Below, piece after piece: positions 13,674 through 26,250 of a stretch of 64,000 bases of DNA (positions within the stretch are counted from its first letter, which is position 1; each line of letters opens with the position of its first letter). The stretch comes from Thamnaconus septentrionalis. Lineage: Eukaryota; Chordata; Actinopteri; Tetraodontiformes; Monacanthidae. The DNA lies in NCBI GenBank assembly GCA_009823395.1, contig CM020506.1, forward strand, positions 20,029,001 through 20,093,000, written 5' to 3'. The notes beneath the pieces are model-generated. The model searched no databases, was not told where the DNA came from, and worked only from the letters and a program-made list of their open reading frames with translations. The position numbers were made by a program, and so were the translations under genes.

Positions 13674-15430
13674 TCACGCCCTCCCACCTCTTCAGTCAGC
13701 GCTCCGCAGGGCTCCCACATAATTACAATCAATACGGGGCAACGCGGGCGCGGCGCGAGGATCCGACGAGGGCGAAGCTCCCCGGCGTCTCCGTGCGCTG
13801 ACACCGACCGACCCCGTGCGTATTTACAAAGGCCAGCAGCTCCTTCTCATTAAGACCTGCTCACCGCACGCCGCTGCAGCCCGAGGAAGAAGCTCCCAAA
13901 TTAACAGCAGTACATGTGCACGTTTGTCCCGATGTCCGTCTTGCACGCGGATACCTGGTGACCCCGCGTGAGAGTTCGGCAACAAAATAAAAGAGGCGCA
14001 TTAATTAGTTTTACGCTCACAGGCTACAGTGGGACAGAAAAAAGGTAAAACCCAACGAGTGATGTCAACTGAAGTCAGTTGATGAAACCAATTGCCTTGA
14101 ACCATTTTAGTTTAGCATTTAGCATTTAGCAATTCTGAAATTTAGTATGAATAACTCCAGTCAAAAAAAGTGTCCTTAAATTAACCTTTCATCGGCCGAC
14201 CCTCCAAACACCTCTTCCACTAGCGCCCCCCCGTGAGAGTATGATAAATTAAAAAAAAGTTCTTGTTCTCACTTTTAATTGGAAGCAAAATCAACAGCAT
14301 TTTGTCAACAGCACTGTGTTTTGACCTAGAAAAGCTTTCCAATTTCACTCCATGTCTTTCCCTGGTTCCCCTGTGCCACCTCACGATGCCAGTTCAAAGT
14401 AAACATGGTGCAGGGAATACAGCTGAGTGCGCAGAAACACCCCAGGGCAAGAATCATTAGTTGGAGTGGGAAAGTTCTATATATCTTCTATACTATATCT
14501 TGAAAGTTCATTTACTTACATCTCTATCACATTGTGTTGATTTAGTTTTAGCCTAAAAATGAAACAGAAAAAGTCGGGAGCAGCCAGGAGAATGAGACTA
14601 GCAGGACACTGCCAAAGGCACCAGGAGCTGCCAGCCAGCAAACTGGTTCTGTGGGAACCAACACATGGGCACCGGTGACGAGGAGGACAAACACTAACAT
14701 GTGTGGATGTACTCAAGAAAGACGCAGGAGCACAAAGCGCAGACGAGCTGGCCAGATGTATGGAGAACCGGGATGACTGGAAGCTACGATGGAGGGCTCG
14801 TCTGAGGACGACCCGAGAGATATGTCAAGTTTTATAAATTTAACCAGTTGGGAGTTAACGTTAAGTCCTTCTTTTCTGTCAGCCAAAGTTTCAGTTTGCA
14901 GCTTCCAAAATGTGCTTTGCAATTTGAGCTGCTCTCCTCTTGCCGGGCCAAACTCACTTGTTCATCCTTAAAATCTGAAATGGCGAGAGAGGAAAAGGAT
15001 TTCAGCTGATCTCTGTGGAGAGACTTTTCCCACTGAAAGAGATGGCGGGCGCAGTGGGGAGGACTGACACATGCATCATCTGACCACAGGGCAGCGCCGC
15101 AGAGACCGCATCACACCAATTACCCTTTTTCTCACTTGCTTCCCGTCCCTGTCTGAATGAGCGAACACTCTTTCTATCCATCCGCCGCTCCTCTGACGCT
15201 TTTTGGAAGGGCGAGCGCGGCGGTCTGCTGCCGGGAAATGAGACGTCTGCCGCCTGTGTTTGATGTAGTCCAGTGCATTAAAAGGACGCAGCGTGTCCCG
15301 GGCAATAAACGACAGCGTGACCGCGTCTATTTAAAGATGTATGTGGACGTTCGTCAGGGGAGCTCTAAAGAAAGCCTATTTGAAAACACCCTGAAGATTC
15401 AATGAGAAAATGTGGAAGCTGGAACGCCTG

Positions 15431-15433
<3 letters not shown>

Positions 15434-15472
<39 letters not shown>
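15434..15472. repeat. (TG)n microsatellite
   Basis: About 19 TG units in inferred kcnb1 intron 1. Confidence 0.95.
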
Positions 15473-15474
<2 letters not shown>

Positions 15475-15794
15475 ACGGCATATTTATTTATAGAAGCCCC
15501 TTGAGAGAGGAGTGCCATTACCGTGCTGAGCTTAAAAATCTGCTGGGGCTGCGCTGGATGTCAGTGTGAGGCGGCTCCATCGCTGCGCGCAGACGGAGCA
15601 TCGTTAGCGTGACTTCCCTTCGGTTTATCATTAACAGCCGCAGCTTGGTGCTGCCCCCTCCGCATTCACTTTGAGTCTCAAACAACAGTGTCTGTCCGTC
15701 TGTGTGTGAGTGAAAAGGCTGTTGAGTTACAGTTTCCTCTTCCAGTTCGGTCAGTGACAGTTTCTCAGTTTTTTGGTTGGCACTCACAGCGGGA

Positions 15795-16180
15795 AGAGTT
15801 TAAAAATGGGCCTAATTTATGATTTTCATATTGGTAAATGCTTTACATACTGCCCGTAAATCAGTGTATACTCACAGTACAATAGAAGTCATAAGAACCC
15901 ATAGAACAGTTCTAATTTAGATATAAGAATATACATGGATCAAGGGTCTTGCACTGCCATATTTCTACCCTGACAGTGCGTTTCGTACTTGGGGCGTCTG
16001 CTCCTGTCCTCAAATAAACCAACAAAGAAGAAGAAGAAGGTGGACGAGGTATCCAAGTTTGCATGTGCAGCCCACTGTAGTTTGCTGGCGAGCTCGAGAG
16101 AAGGTGAAGGTGAGCGAAAGAGCGCCGCAATCTAAAATCTGACCACTAGATGGCAGAATTTGACACGCTGTACCTTGAAA
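15795..16180 (-). mobile_element. TTAA-flanked MITE family, copy A
   Basis: The reverse complement begins 'aaggtacagcgtgtcaaatt', carries 'ccatctagtggtcagatttt', then the 'gccagcaaactacagtgggc' block, and ends near a TTAA around 15799. The block order is the same as in the copies at 24491-24942 and 32427-32840. The 16177 end has TTGAA instead of TTAA, so it is mutated. There is no coding capacity. Confidence 0.75.
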
Positions 16181-17836
16181 CCCACGATTCTTGAGACACC
16201 AACGCTCACGGCCGTTATTGATCCTCTTTTGTTTGCATTTGTTATTCGGTCTCATAGGGATAAAGGGGAGTGGGTGGGCCCATCGATTCGGAGGCCGCGT
16301 TCAATTCCCACGGCTGATTTCTTTTTTTTTTTTTTTAGTGAAACCAGTGCGGCGGGAGAGCCTGCGGCAGCTGCTTTCCCATTCAGCTGCTGCACTTCGG
16401 GGGCCCACACAGGTGAGCAGAGCTTCACAAAGCAAAGGGGAAGCTCTGATTCTCCCGCGCTGGATCGACCAATCGATCGATCGATCAATCACTCGGGGAA
16501 AAGTGGCCACCAACTCACTCCCCACTCGAGCAAAAAGACAATTAGATAATCACAATTTTTTTTTCAGAAAGGCCAAATGCTAAAAATGCTAAGGCTAAAC
16601 TCCCGCTGCATGGCCAGCCCAGCTGGTGGGATTTGAACAAAGCGGCGACTGTTTGCTCTCCGTGTCTTCCTCTGTTTGCTGGAGCCTCTCTCCTCTCCCA
16701 TCCTCCTCCGTTGCCCATTGTCCTCGGCCGTTTGCGTCAGTGAGACGGGAAGAATTGAATTTAAAGACAAAAAAAAAAAAAAAAAAATCTGCTCGGCTTG
16801 CACGGGCGCAGCTCTGCGTTCCAACTGTATCTATCTATAAAGTGACACGAGGCGACCTGGTGATGCACGGCCGATAACGTGAAGCTTTTCTTTTCCTTTT
16901 TTTTCAGATTCAGATTTGGAATTGCTCATTAGTCCAATAACTTGTCACTCACAGTTATTGTGCATCTAACAGCCTCATTTTTGTCATCATTCTGCCCCTC
17001 TGAGCTGACACGCACCCGCGCCCTCCCCCCAACTGTGAGACCAGAGCCAACGCCGCGTTAGCCGAGCCCTGCAGTTGCTCGCAGGTGTTGAGTTCAGTCT
17101 CACATTCGTTTAATTACTCTTCCTTCGTCTGGCGGACTGCTCAAACTCGCGTTAAAGTTTCCTCCCCGCCCTCCGAGCCCGCGCTGGACAACAGTCTGAC
17201 GGAAGAAATAATAAATTAGCCGGAGAAGCCGCCGTATTTCCTGTCGTTCGCCCCGCGGAGCGAAGGATCTCATCCGACAGCGAGCTAATGGGCCGAGGAA
17301 GGAGCGGCGGCTCATTTGAATGTTGGCGCCGCACGGCCGTTTGTCACGTGACCAGCGATGCGGAACGTTGGGAGATTACAAAAGTGGCTGCGCGTCGTTT
17401 AATTCGGTGCGTTTTAAACGGCTCCCGCGGTGTGTTTGCGCCGATGTCTTTTCGTTTCTAGGAATGAAAATATTTCACCCAAACAAGATCAGCGAAAACA
17501 ATCTGGTTTCAGACTGTTGAAGCCAGATGGAAGGTTTCCTCAGGTTGGGAGCACATCTGTTCAGGAAATCACACCAGCCCGACCTGATTACAGGTTATAT
17601 AAGCACAAAATCGCCCTCTCTGTCTCTCTCTGTCTGTCTCTCTCTCTCTCTCTCTCTCCCTCGGCGAGACTCGGCTACGTTTGAAAACTTGATTGAGTTT
17701 TTCCCCTTCAGCCGTGCGAGACGAGTCAAGGAGAGATCGGAGTCGAATCAGTTGCATCCGCGCCGAGGCCAAAGAGGAGAACAAAAACGACGACGTCTCG
17801 GAACTTTGCCGTGTTGCCTGATGGATAAATGAGCCG

Positions 17837-17870
17837 GGTGAGGTGAGGTGAGGTGAGGTGAGGTGAGGTG
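17837..17870. repeat. (AGGTG)n pentanucleotide repeat
   Basis: Seven tandem AGGTG units. The minus strand is CACCT-rich, that is, repeated E2-box-like CACCT cores. Confidence 0.95.
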
Positions 17871-18048
17871 TGCATGACGAGGGCAGCCGCTTAAAAATGC
17901 AAGAGTGTCGCCGATGAGCTGATGAGTTGTAGCGCGCGGCACGCGGCGCCGCTCACGGCGAGTTGTCATCAAGTCGATGGAGGGACGATGAAATGTTTCA
18001 CAGAACACACACCTGCTGTCAAGTGGTGGCACAAGTCAGTCATGCTTG

Positions 18049-18627
18049 CAGGGGTGGGAAGTAACAAAGGACAAGGAAGTGGATTTTTCAATGCATCTGT
18101 TCTTTACTCGAGTATTTCTTCTTCTGACGACTTTTTACTTTGACTCTCTACACTTGTACACAAATATTTGTACTTCTTTCTCCTTACCTTGGAACAACAC
18201 ACTTGTTACTTTTGTATTCAAAAGATACAAATTCTGGAAAAGGTGATTTACTTAATTATGTTACAGTTGTTGTTGCTTGAAATGCAGCTATAGTTCAATA
18301 TAAAAGTGGACCATATATTAGAAGGAGATTATTTCAGAGTACCTTAGCTTTGGAGTCACTGCTCTGTACATTTTCAGTACAGAGAAAAATAAAAATACTC
18401 CAAAACAACATTGATTATTGTGATCAAAAGTATGAACATCCAGTAATGGCTATTTATTGTATTGATAGTATGAAAGTTGGAAAATTTAAGCTGGTAAATT
18501 ATGAACAAACATACAAACAACCATGTAATTTTTCTTTCTTACTTTCACTTAAGTAAACAAGTTGAATCAGTAACTTTTACCAGAATATTCTTTTGTTTTT
18601 ACGCAAGTAATACCTTTGGCACCTCTC
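18049..18627. mobile_element. hAT-like MITE (CAGRGGTGG-type), copy 1
   Basis: The left end 'caggggtgggaagtaacaaa' and right end 'tttggcacctctc' are imperfect inverted repeats. The interior ('ttttactttgactctctaca', 'tacttctttctccttacctt') aligns block by block with the element at 21586-22082. No clear target duplication was found. Confidence 0.7.
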
Positions 18628-20975
18628 CGATGTTTGACCCTCATTCGCAGGTGGCTGCAAAATGACCTTTTTGGTCAGCAGACGGAATTAGCCGCTAAAA
18701 CTTCTGGAAAATTCCGATGACGGCTACATGTGACCACAAGGGCCCGGGCTTCCATCAGAGCTTCGCCTTGACTGACGTCTTCCCTCTGACGGCCGTAACG
18801 TCTGAATTATGAATGAAGGTCTGTGGAAACGAAGCCAAGTCGGCGTCCCGTTGCGATTGACTTGTCACCTCTGAAAATGTCAGCGTCAGCGGTGAGCGGC
18901 TCTGCAGACCTAGTTTGAGCAGGGGGTATGGTTGGGGCTGGGGATGGAGGTGGTTCCACCAGATTTGGCGTCACACTCCAAACAAAGGGTGGATTTTGTG
19001 GGCCTGTCAAACAGAGATAGCAGGCAGCGCGCCTGTCGGTTTGTGTGGGCGCACGTGTTGCCCCAACTGGCTTGCGCGATAAGCTAATGTAGCGTGCTAG
19101 AGCAACTCTCACCCTGGTGACTGCACTGCCCACTGTAACTAGTTTATTTTGATCTGAACTGATTGGGTGTGAGTCACTTAGCTGTGAGTTTGGGAAATCT
19201 CTACAGCCTGGACTTATATTTAGCACCTGTATGCTTTTTCCCCCAATCAAAATGTGACTTTCACATTTTATTTCTGTCATTCACGATTCATCACTCACAT
19301 CCAACTTGAGAAGTTTTTTGGCAAAAGAAACCGAAGTGATCACTTTGCCAGAGATCCGAAAAAAGCTGCCTGCCGCCCACGGTTGTTTGATTTTCATTGG
19401 TTTTCATCTCCAAAACAGTGCAGTAACTGTAATTTCCTTATACTGGTTTATAGGGCACAAGGTGGACACTGTCTTTTTAGCCTGTTTTATTGAAGCTGTG
19501 CATTTGTATAAAGTAAATTGTTGCAGTACGTCTGGAAGCACTCAAGTCAGACTCAAATGTCTCAACTCAATAAAGTTTTTTTTTTTAATATGCTGTATTA
19601 GCAAGAAAGAAGACAGACTGTAGCTGTAAGCAAGTTTTAAATACACCCAAATAGAAGCCAATACTTCAGAAACCCATCCGAACCCCTAACCTCAAAATTA
19701 AGAATTGCTAGCTCTTTGCAAATCAATGGCTAAACAATTTCATTCTAAGATGCATGTGGAAAAAAAAAAAACATCCGACTAAAATTCACTTCCTGTCCGC
19801 TTGTCACAGCTGGAGAGATCTTCTCTATTGATTCTCAGCCGCTCTGTTGGGATGTGCTGCCTCTTTAAAGAATTTCAATTTCAATCAATCAGCATCAAAG
19901 GCTTGTCTTCGATCAATGATGCTAATGTCTCTGTCGGTTTGGCCCTCTCCGGGGGCTCTCGGCGGTCTTTGTGGTGTAACTCCATGAGAACAACCCTTGT
20001 GTGCAAAAGCAAAAATTGGGATTAAAGGCAGTCCGTGCGGATTAAACCTACAAACCTTTCGTTTTCACAAACGTGCCTCCCGAATGCTAATGCGGAATCA
20101 ATCTGCGGGTGCGCGGGGAGCTAGCGCTGGGTCTCAGGGCAGACTGTAAAAAAACTAGAGGAGGGGTTTGCTGTGGGAGTCACGGAATGTGAGGGCAGCT
20201 GAGCTGCTCTCTCAGCCACTTTATGTGATCAAAACAAATAAATTTGCCGAGTTCGTTCTATTTATAATCACTGTTCAAACAATAATGAGCTCCTTACGCG
20301 CCGGCTCCTTCGCTTGGACTTGAATAATGAGGGGACGGAGCACAAACGAAGGGAAGAGATAACGAGAGAGGGAGAGCTCCATGAGCAAAACATCTTCTTT
20401 ATTATCTTCTATCATCTTTAATATGCCCACGTCTCTTTGCTTATCCCGGCATCTTAGACCTGCACGCAGTCGATTTGCCTTGATGTCAGTGTGACTTCAG
20501 AGAGCCGCTTTCTGTCGCTAAGCTACAATAATGCTTGGACAAACTCTGTCTCGCACGTGGCCACTACCATCCACCCAAGTTCTGGAAACAACGGCCTATC
20601 ACTGCATAATTAATATCGTTGCATGAACGTTACGTAAGATGACCTTTTCAGACAGTGTCGTGGTTTCCCTCAGCGCTGATGTTTCCAAAGCAAAAAAGCT
20701 GAATTTGACCCTGTTCTCTCCCAGCTGCACCACCCTCACGTTCACACACGTCAATAATACAGCGAACTAATATGGAAAAAAAAAAAAAAAAACCCAAGCT
20801 GATGCTCCGGACCCATGAACGCAACATTCCAGGAACGCTCCTCTTGTCTCGCACGCAAACGCCGTGACGCATCGTCGGAGACGGCGACACAAAGAGGCCG
20901 AGGAAACTCTCAGCTGCGGCACTTGGAGACACTTCTGAATATAACAACAGAGAGCATAAAATCACAGTGACTGCG

Positions 20976-20998
20976 CTGCTGCTGCTGCTGCTGCTGCT
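20976..20998. repeat. (CTG)n microsatellite
   Basis: About seven CTG units, without a surrounding reading frame that looks coding. Confidence 0.9.
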
Positions 20999-21257
20999 TC
21001 CACAGTCCCACTGGGCTCCCTGTCACACAGTGCTGAGGTTAGCGCGAGTGACTGCGCACTGTGTTGGACTATAGCAGCATGTCGCCGTCTGTGGGAGTCC
21101 GTCTTTAATAGCTGGAGGGGGTGGAGGACTGTGGTGGTGCAGTGCGTTGCCAGTTGCCTTCACCTCGGTTGCCGGCTGAGGTGAAGGTTCAGCAGGTGGC
21201 CGGACTCCACGGCCTGAAGAGCCTCACGAATTCCACAAGCAGCAGAGCAAAAGTGTG

Positions 21258-21297
21258 GTGAGTGAGTGAGTGAGTGAGTGAGTGAGTGAGTGAGTGA
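21258..21297. repeat. (GAGT)n tetranucleotide repeat
   Basis: About ten GAGT units. A (GT)n tract follows at about 21442-21472. Confidence 0.95.
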
Positions 21298-21438
21298 AGT
21301 CAATGGAGCACATCAGCAGCAGAAAAAAAAAGAAAAATGAAAGAAAAGTGCAGTTCAGTGCCTCCGGTCATGGCTGCCTTGGCTGTGGGAGGGAAGTTTC
21401 CGTGCAATTAGGCCAAAGAGTCGGTGCCCAGGCGAGGG

Positions 21439-21473
<35 letters not shown>

Positions 21474-21585
21474 TGTGCACGGCCCAGAGAGAGGCGGAAG
21501 TGGCGAGCGTACAGCGGAGACGCTACGGAAGCCCGGAGAGCCCAGTTTATGTTGGGGTCTGATGTGAACGTCACATCATTGTCAG

Positions 21586-22082
21586 CAGAGGTGGAAAGTC
21601 ACAAAGTACAAATACTGTGTTACTGTAGTTGAGCAGATTTTTCCATGTATTTGTACTTTTTGTGAGTATTTCTGTTTCTGACAACTTTTTACTTTTACTC
21701 CCTACATTTGAGCAGGAATATCTGTACTCTGTATTCCTTACATTGGAAAAACACGGTTGTTACTTCAATAACAAGCATGTCTTCTTTTAAAAGTAATTCA
21801 CTTTACTATTGTAGTTCTTCTTGCTTGAAGTGGAGCTATTTGACGCTGTTATGTTGTTAAATGTAAAACTGGGTCATATTTTAGAGGCCAATTATTTCAG
21901 TACCTGGGCTTACCAGCAAATGTATTGTTTCATTAACTGCCAAGAAGTGATTTTGACTTTATACTTCGCTATATGTGAGAACCTGTGCGTTAAGGAGTAG
22001 AATCAGTAGTAGTATTTTTTTTTTTACACAAGTATCCATACTTGCACGTAAGTACTGAATGTGAATGCTGTTGCCACCTCTG
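21586..22082. mobile_element. hAT-like MITE (CAGAGGTGG-type), copy 2
   Basis: The ends are CAGAGGTGG and CCACCTCTG, a perfect 9-bp terminal inverted repeat apart from the next few bases. The interior shares 'ttttactttt', 'ccttacattgg' and 'tatccatacttgcac' type blocks with the copy at 18049. The flanking octamers attgtcag and ctcatcag agree at 5 of 8 positions, so a target duplication is only weakly supported. Confidence 0.75.
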
Positions 22083-22849
22083 CTCATCAGAGCATCAGCT
22101 CACCTTTACATCAAGGCAGCTGTGATCTGCTTTTAGGTTCTATTGAAATGTTTTTGTTCAAGCTTCTTGTGTGTGGAGACCCACAGGAAGTCTGCCCTCT
22201 TAGTCCGTGCTCCGTTGGCATCTCATCTTGGTGGCATTAGCCGTCTATGTCGTATCCAGTTCAAGCCCAGGTCCACGTTCATGTCTTTAGGTCCGTCTCA
22301 GTTTTTGTTTCAATTATCAGTTTCAGTCTCCCGTTTTTCATTTGTTCATTTTCTACCTGTGAGGTCACTTTCTGTTTTGTTTTTGTTGACGAAAACAAAT
22401 AGCTTTCTGTTTCCCACATCTGGACTTCAGTCTGGATTTTTGGTCCTGGCTGAGATACCGGCCGCTGGGAATGATTAGGTGACATTGAAAATTGAGTTCA
22501 GGCTTCCTTTAAACCTCCAAAGCAAGACAGAAGAGCGTAATAAAAGCGCACCTCTGTCTGGGTGCTGCTCGCAGGGACGGCGTTCATCTCCCCCGGCGTT
22601 TCAAGTGAAAAGAGCAAACGGGAGCGCGTGGCACGCGTTGAACTCGTTTGAAAACAAGTTTTCCTTGCAGCCTGAACGCACACGCGGTGGAGTTTTTCCA
22701 CTTTAGAACAATGACAGTTTGTTAATTGTGTGAACTGAGATCCCGGTGAGGCCAAACTCCGTGGGGAGAAGTGAGGAGCGGGGACGTGCTGAGACACGCT
22801 GGATTAACGAACGCACCTCTATCACACAAGCTGCGTCCAATCCTGACTG

Positions 22850-22850
<1 letters not shown>

Positions 22851-22882
<32 letters not shown>

Positions 22883-22904
22883 TTCTTCTTCTTCTTCTTC
22901 TTCC
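22851..22904. repeat. (CTT)n trinucleotide repeat
   Basis: About 17 CTT units with one CCT interruption at the left. The surrounding sequence has no coding support. Confidence 0.95.
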
Positions 22905-23369
22905 CACTCGGCTGCGCTTCAAATGGAGGACACGGTTGTCCGGCTCGCACGGCTCTCAGTGGTCTCGACGCCTCAACGCCTCAATGCCACGGGGAAGAAA
23001 GATGGACCACCAGCCAGCGCCGCGTCCTTCGCCGCCGCTTTGACATGAAAAATGGACTTGTCGGCGCGAATAATATTTAGGCTAAGGTTGCCATTTCAAA
23101 ACGGGGTCCGGTGGTTGGGAGGGATGACAGCTGAAACTATCGATTTTCTGGATCGCACCTTCCTCCTCTCGCAGGCGTCGAGTCAGGCGTTATTAATGTG
23201 CAATTAAAATTTCATCAGCAATGAAAAATAAATGAGGCGGAGTATGTGTTTGGGAAGGAGCCATTTTGCGGACGCAACTCCTCAATTAAGTCTCTAAAAC
23301 AAGACTGTGCTCATTGGCTGCCAGTTAATTTCAATTCAACTTTTCCTGCCCCCCCATTGCTATTCACTG

Positions 23370-23412
<43 letters not shown>

Positions 23413-23471
23413 ATGACTTCATTTGTCAAGCAGTGCTGTTTTTCTCCAAGCTGTCTTTCCTCATGAACTTT

Positions 23472-23720
23472 CCAGGACCCCCACCTGTGAAGGTAAATTT
23501 ACTCTTGCATGCTAATACGACCACGGAATTGTATAAATGTTGCTCTTATCGCCGTGTCTGGCTGCGTGGAGAAATTAAAGATGAAGACCCTGATGCACTC
23601 TGGAGCAGAAACTTGGGAAAATATGCAGTAAATAGAGGAGATGGTGTGTTGGGGATCCTAAAGAGACTTCAAGGACTTCCTGAGGTTTCAGCAGCAGAAA
23701 TGCCACCAAATGTAATGTAA
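23472..23720 (+). other. Unidentified small open frame followed by polyadenylation signals
   Basis: I do not recognise this segment. After a pyrimidine-rich stretch, an open frame runs to a TAA at 23718-23720 and contains a charged patch (RRVWLRGEIKDEDPDALW). AATAAA motifs follow within about 35 and 80 bases (near 23754 and 23801), an arrangement expected of a 3' terminal exon. Base composition looks less repetitive than the flanks. It is antisense to kcnb1. It may equally be a chance frame or a piece of a repeat, and no splice partner was identified. Confidence 0.18.
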
Positions 23721-24037
23721 ACAGATCAAATGTGTCTTAATACAGTATTGGAAATAAATTATGGATATTCATATATGTCACTGATGATATTTTTGTAAAT
23801 AAACATATTCTGAAATCCTATTAATGAATGCTGCATCTTTGAACACCAACTTCTTGCTAGTAGCTAATGAGAATCTCCATGAAGGAAGAATAACTGGCAG
23901 CACTTCCAGGTGCAGACGCTCAAACCGAAGCATTCATGCCAGTTAAACACACATCTGCCGATCGCTGTTTTAAACATCGCCGCCTTTCTAATTTTAGACT
24001 CTGCCGCGTTCATCTGACACGTTGATAATTGACGTAA

Positions 24038-24039
<2 letters not shown>

Positions 24040-24069
<30 letters not shown>
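24040..24069. repeat. (CAG)n microsatellite
   Basis: About ten CAG/GCA units, in inferred kcnb1 intron 1. Confidence 0.95.
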
Positions 24070-24490
24070 TCTGGTTAATGGTGCCAGAAATCCAAGGAGA
24101 GAGCCGAGAGGCGCCGAGGGTCTTAAAATGAGCATGTAGCGTGATTGAATAATTAAGAAACATAATTACAGTGCTCACTAATTCAAGGTCAGAGAGGGAG
24201 CAGGTCCTTTCAGTGGATGAGATGAATAAATAATGCAGGAAGCGCTGATGGAAGAAGTGTCTGACAAATGATGGGACCAATGTGTCTTTTTTTCCTTTCT
24301 TTGTGGCAACACAATGTGGTTTCGCGCACATTTGCGCACACAAACTCGAAGTGTTCCTCGATCTCTCAGATCTGGAAGTGGGCAGTAAAACGCTTTGGGA
24401 AGGGAAGAAACAAACAGTGACGTGTCTCTTTATGTGTCCATTCACTTCAATTCAATTGCGATGGGCTTTTTTTTGCAGATGGATTGTTAG

Positions 24491-24942
24491 TTTAAGGTCA
24501 ATTGTGTAATATTTGGAGATTTTGAAGAAAAAAAACCAGCAACATCCAGTAGTTATGTTTTAGATTGCGGCATATTTTACTCTCTCTCCCCCTCCTGAGC
24601 TTGCCAGTGAGCTACGGTAGCCTGTGCACCCAAACCTGGATACCTGGTCCACCTTCTTCTGTGTTGGTTTATTTGAAGACGCGAGCGTTCACCCTAATTA
24701 TGAAATGCGCTGTCAGGCAGCTGGATTGTCCACACCAGGCTTCCTTAGAAATATGGCGGTGCAAGATGGCAGCTAACTGGGAGCAAGATCTATGTATATT
24801 CTTATATATCTATATAAAAACCATTCTACTTTTATTATACTGCGATCATACACTGTTATTAATGTATTTATGGGTTGTATATGCAGCTTTTACCAATATA
24901 AAAAGCGTAAATCAAGACAAATACGACACACTCAACCTTTAA
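24491..24942 (+). mobile_element. TTAA-flanked MITE family, copy B
   Basis: It opens 'tttaaggtcaattgtgtaat' and closes 'cgacacactcaacctttaa', an imperfect terminal inverted repeat of about 20 bp with TTAA at both borders. Internal landmarks are 'cttgccagtgagctacggta', 'ccaccttcttctgtgttggt' and 'tgtatttatgggttg', also found in copies A and C. TTAA flanks are characteristic of piggyBac-type insertion, so a piggyBac-like MITE is inferred, not proven. No transposase is encoded. Confidence 0.78.
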
Positions 24943-26169
24943 CATTTTGAATCAAATATGGATCCGTTCATGTTTTTCCTCCACGCTGTTTACACGACTT
25001 TATCCATCGATTCAGCACAGCGACTTGTTCCCGCAGTGCGAGCTTTCACTCTGCTAATGGGCCACATGATTGAAGGCAGCCGTGGAGATGAGGCGCGGGT
25101 GGCTAATAAAGCCCGAGCCGGGAGGTTTAGGGCTGGACTGGCTGACTGTTGAGTGGAGGATGAGCAAATAACTTGCACATTTATGATAAACTCTCTGTGT
25201 ACTTGCGCCGTCCAAAGTTCAATTGAACTCCAACGTGTGGCATTTCTTTCATAATCCCAGCGTATTGTCAGCGGGAAACAAAAGGCGCCCAGTGATATGA
25301 GCTTGCAAACAGCACCGGCTCCAAGTCTGACCAAAACCAATAAAGGGAGACAAAGACGGGTGTCACGAGCGAGCTGAAAGGGATGTAATTAAATGCCCTC
25401 AGGGAAAACTGCAACCCCCCCCCTCACTTCTCAGGACAGGCAGACTCTTTGCTTTAACAGATAGCTTCAATTCAATGTGCTGCGAGCGAGTGGGACTTTA
25501 CAGACAGCTTTGACACACGGCATCATCCCCTCTGCCTCTCATCCCCTCTGTCGACTGGGCCGCAGCTGCCAAAAAGTGACAGATTAAAAGCACTTCGCCT
25601 CTCGTTTAAACACAATCGACAGCAGATCAAGCCAGAGTTCTGCTCTGCTCGCCTCGGGGTGTCAAACTCTCCCACGTTTCAGCATTTTCTATATTTACTT
25701 ACACTTAATGTCTCACAGGACCCATATCTGAGAAATCTTCCCTTAAAGATCAAATATTTGCACCTATTTTCAGATGCTTATTTCTCCATCCTGGACTACG
25801 GCTTATTGAGCCACCAGTGTATGGCTTCCTGCAAAAAACACTGGCTTCTTGTTGTACTTTCCAGATGCTTAGAAGGGGACAAAAACAAACGGCGAGAGGC
25901 TTTATTGTCTTTTTCTGAATCACAATGAGCCAACTTTCAGGGCTGAACACATTTTGTCTGGAAAGTGAACCAGAAAAGGTGGACAATGACAAAATCTTCT
26001 TATTTCTCCTGGGTTCACTGAGAGAACATGTTGTTGTTATTAGAAAATGCTGATCAAGTTATGTTGCATAATGAGGACCTTTAGCTTGCTGCTGGTAGAA
26101 CCAGCGCTGTAAATGGAAGAAAACTATGTAGGTTTTGTGATTGCAACTTGTCCTCTTTAACCCACTAAT

Positions 26170-26170
<1 letters not shown>

Positions 26171-26222
<52 letters not shown>
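26171..26222. repeat. (TAA)n trinucleotide array next to kcnb1 exon 1
   Basis: About 17 TAA units. On the kcnb1 strand it is a TTA tract beginning about 28 bases into the intron after the exon 1 donor. It ends the open frame that otherwise continues past the splice site. Confidence 0.97.
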
Positions 26223-26224
<2 letters not shown>

Positions 26225-26250
26225 TGAAAAATGCCACACTGAGATTCTAC

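Noticed and set aside
18807..19280. 157-codon minus-strand frame
   Set aside because: No recognised domain, low-complexity proline stretches and no flanking splice or polyadenylation pattern; most likely chance.
23864..24445. 193-codon minus-strand frame
   Set aside because: Runs through the CAG array as polycysteine and matches no family.
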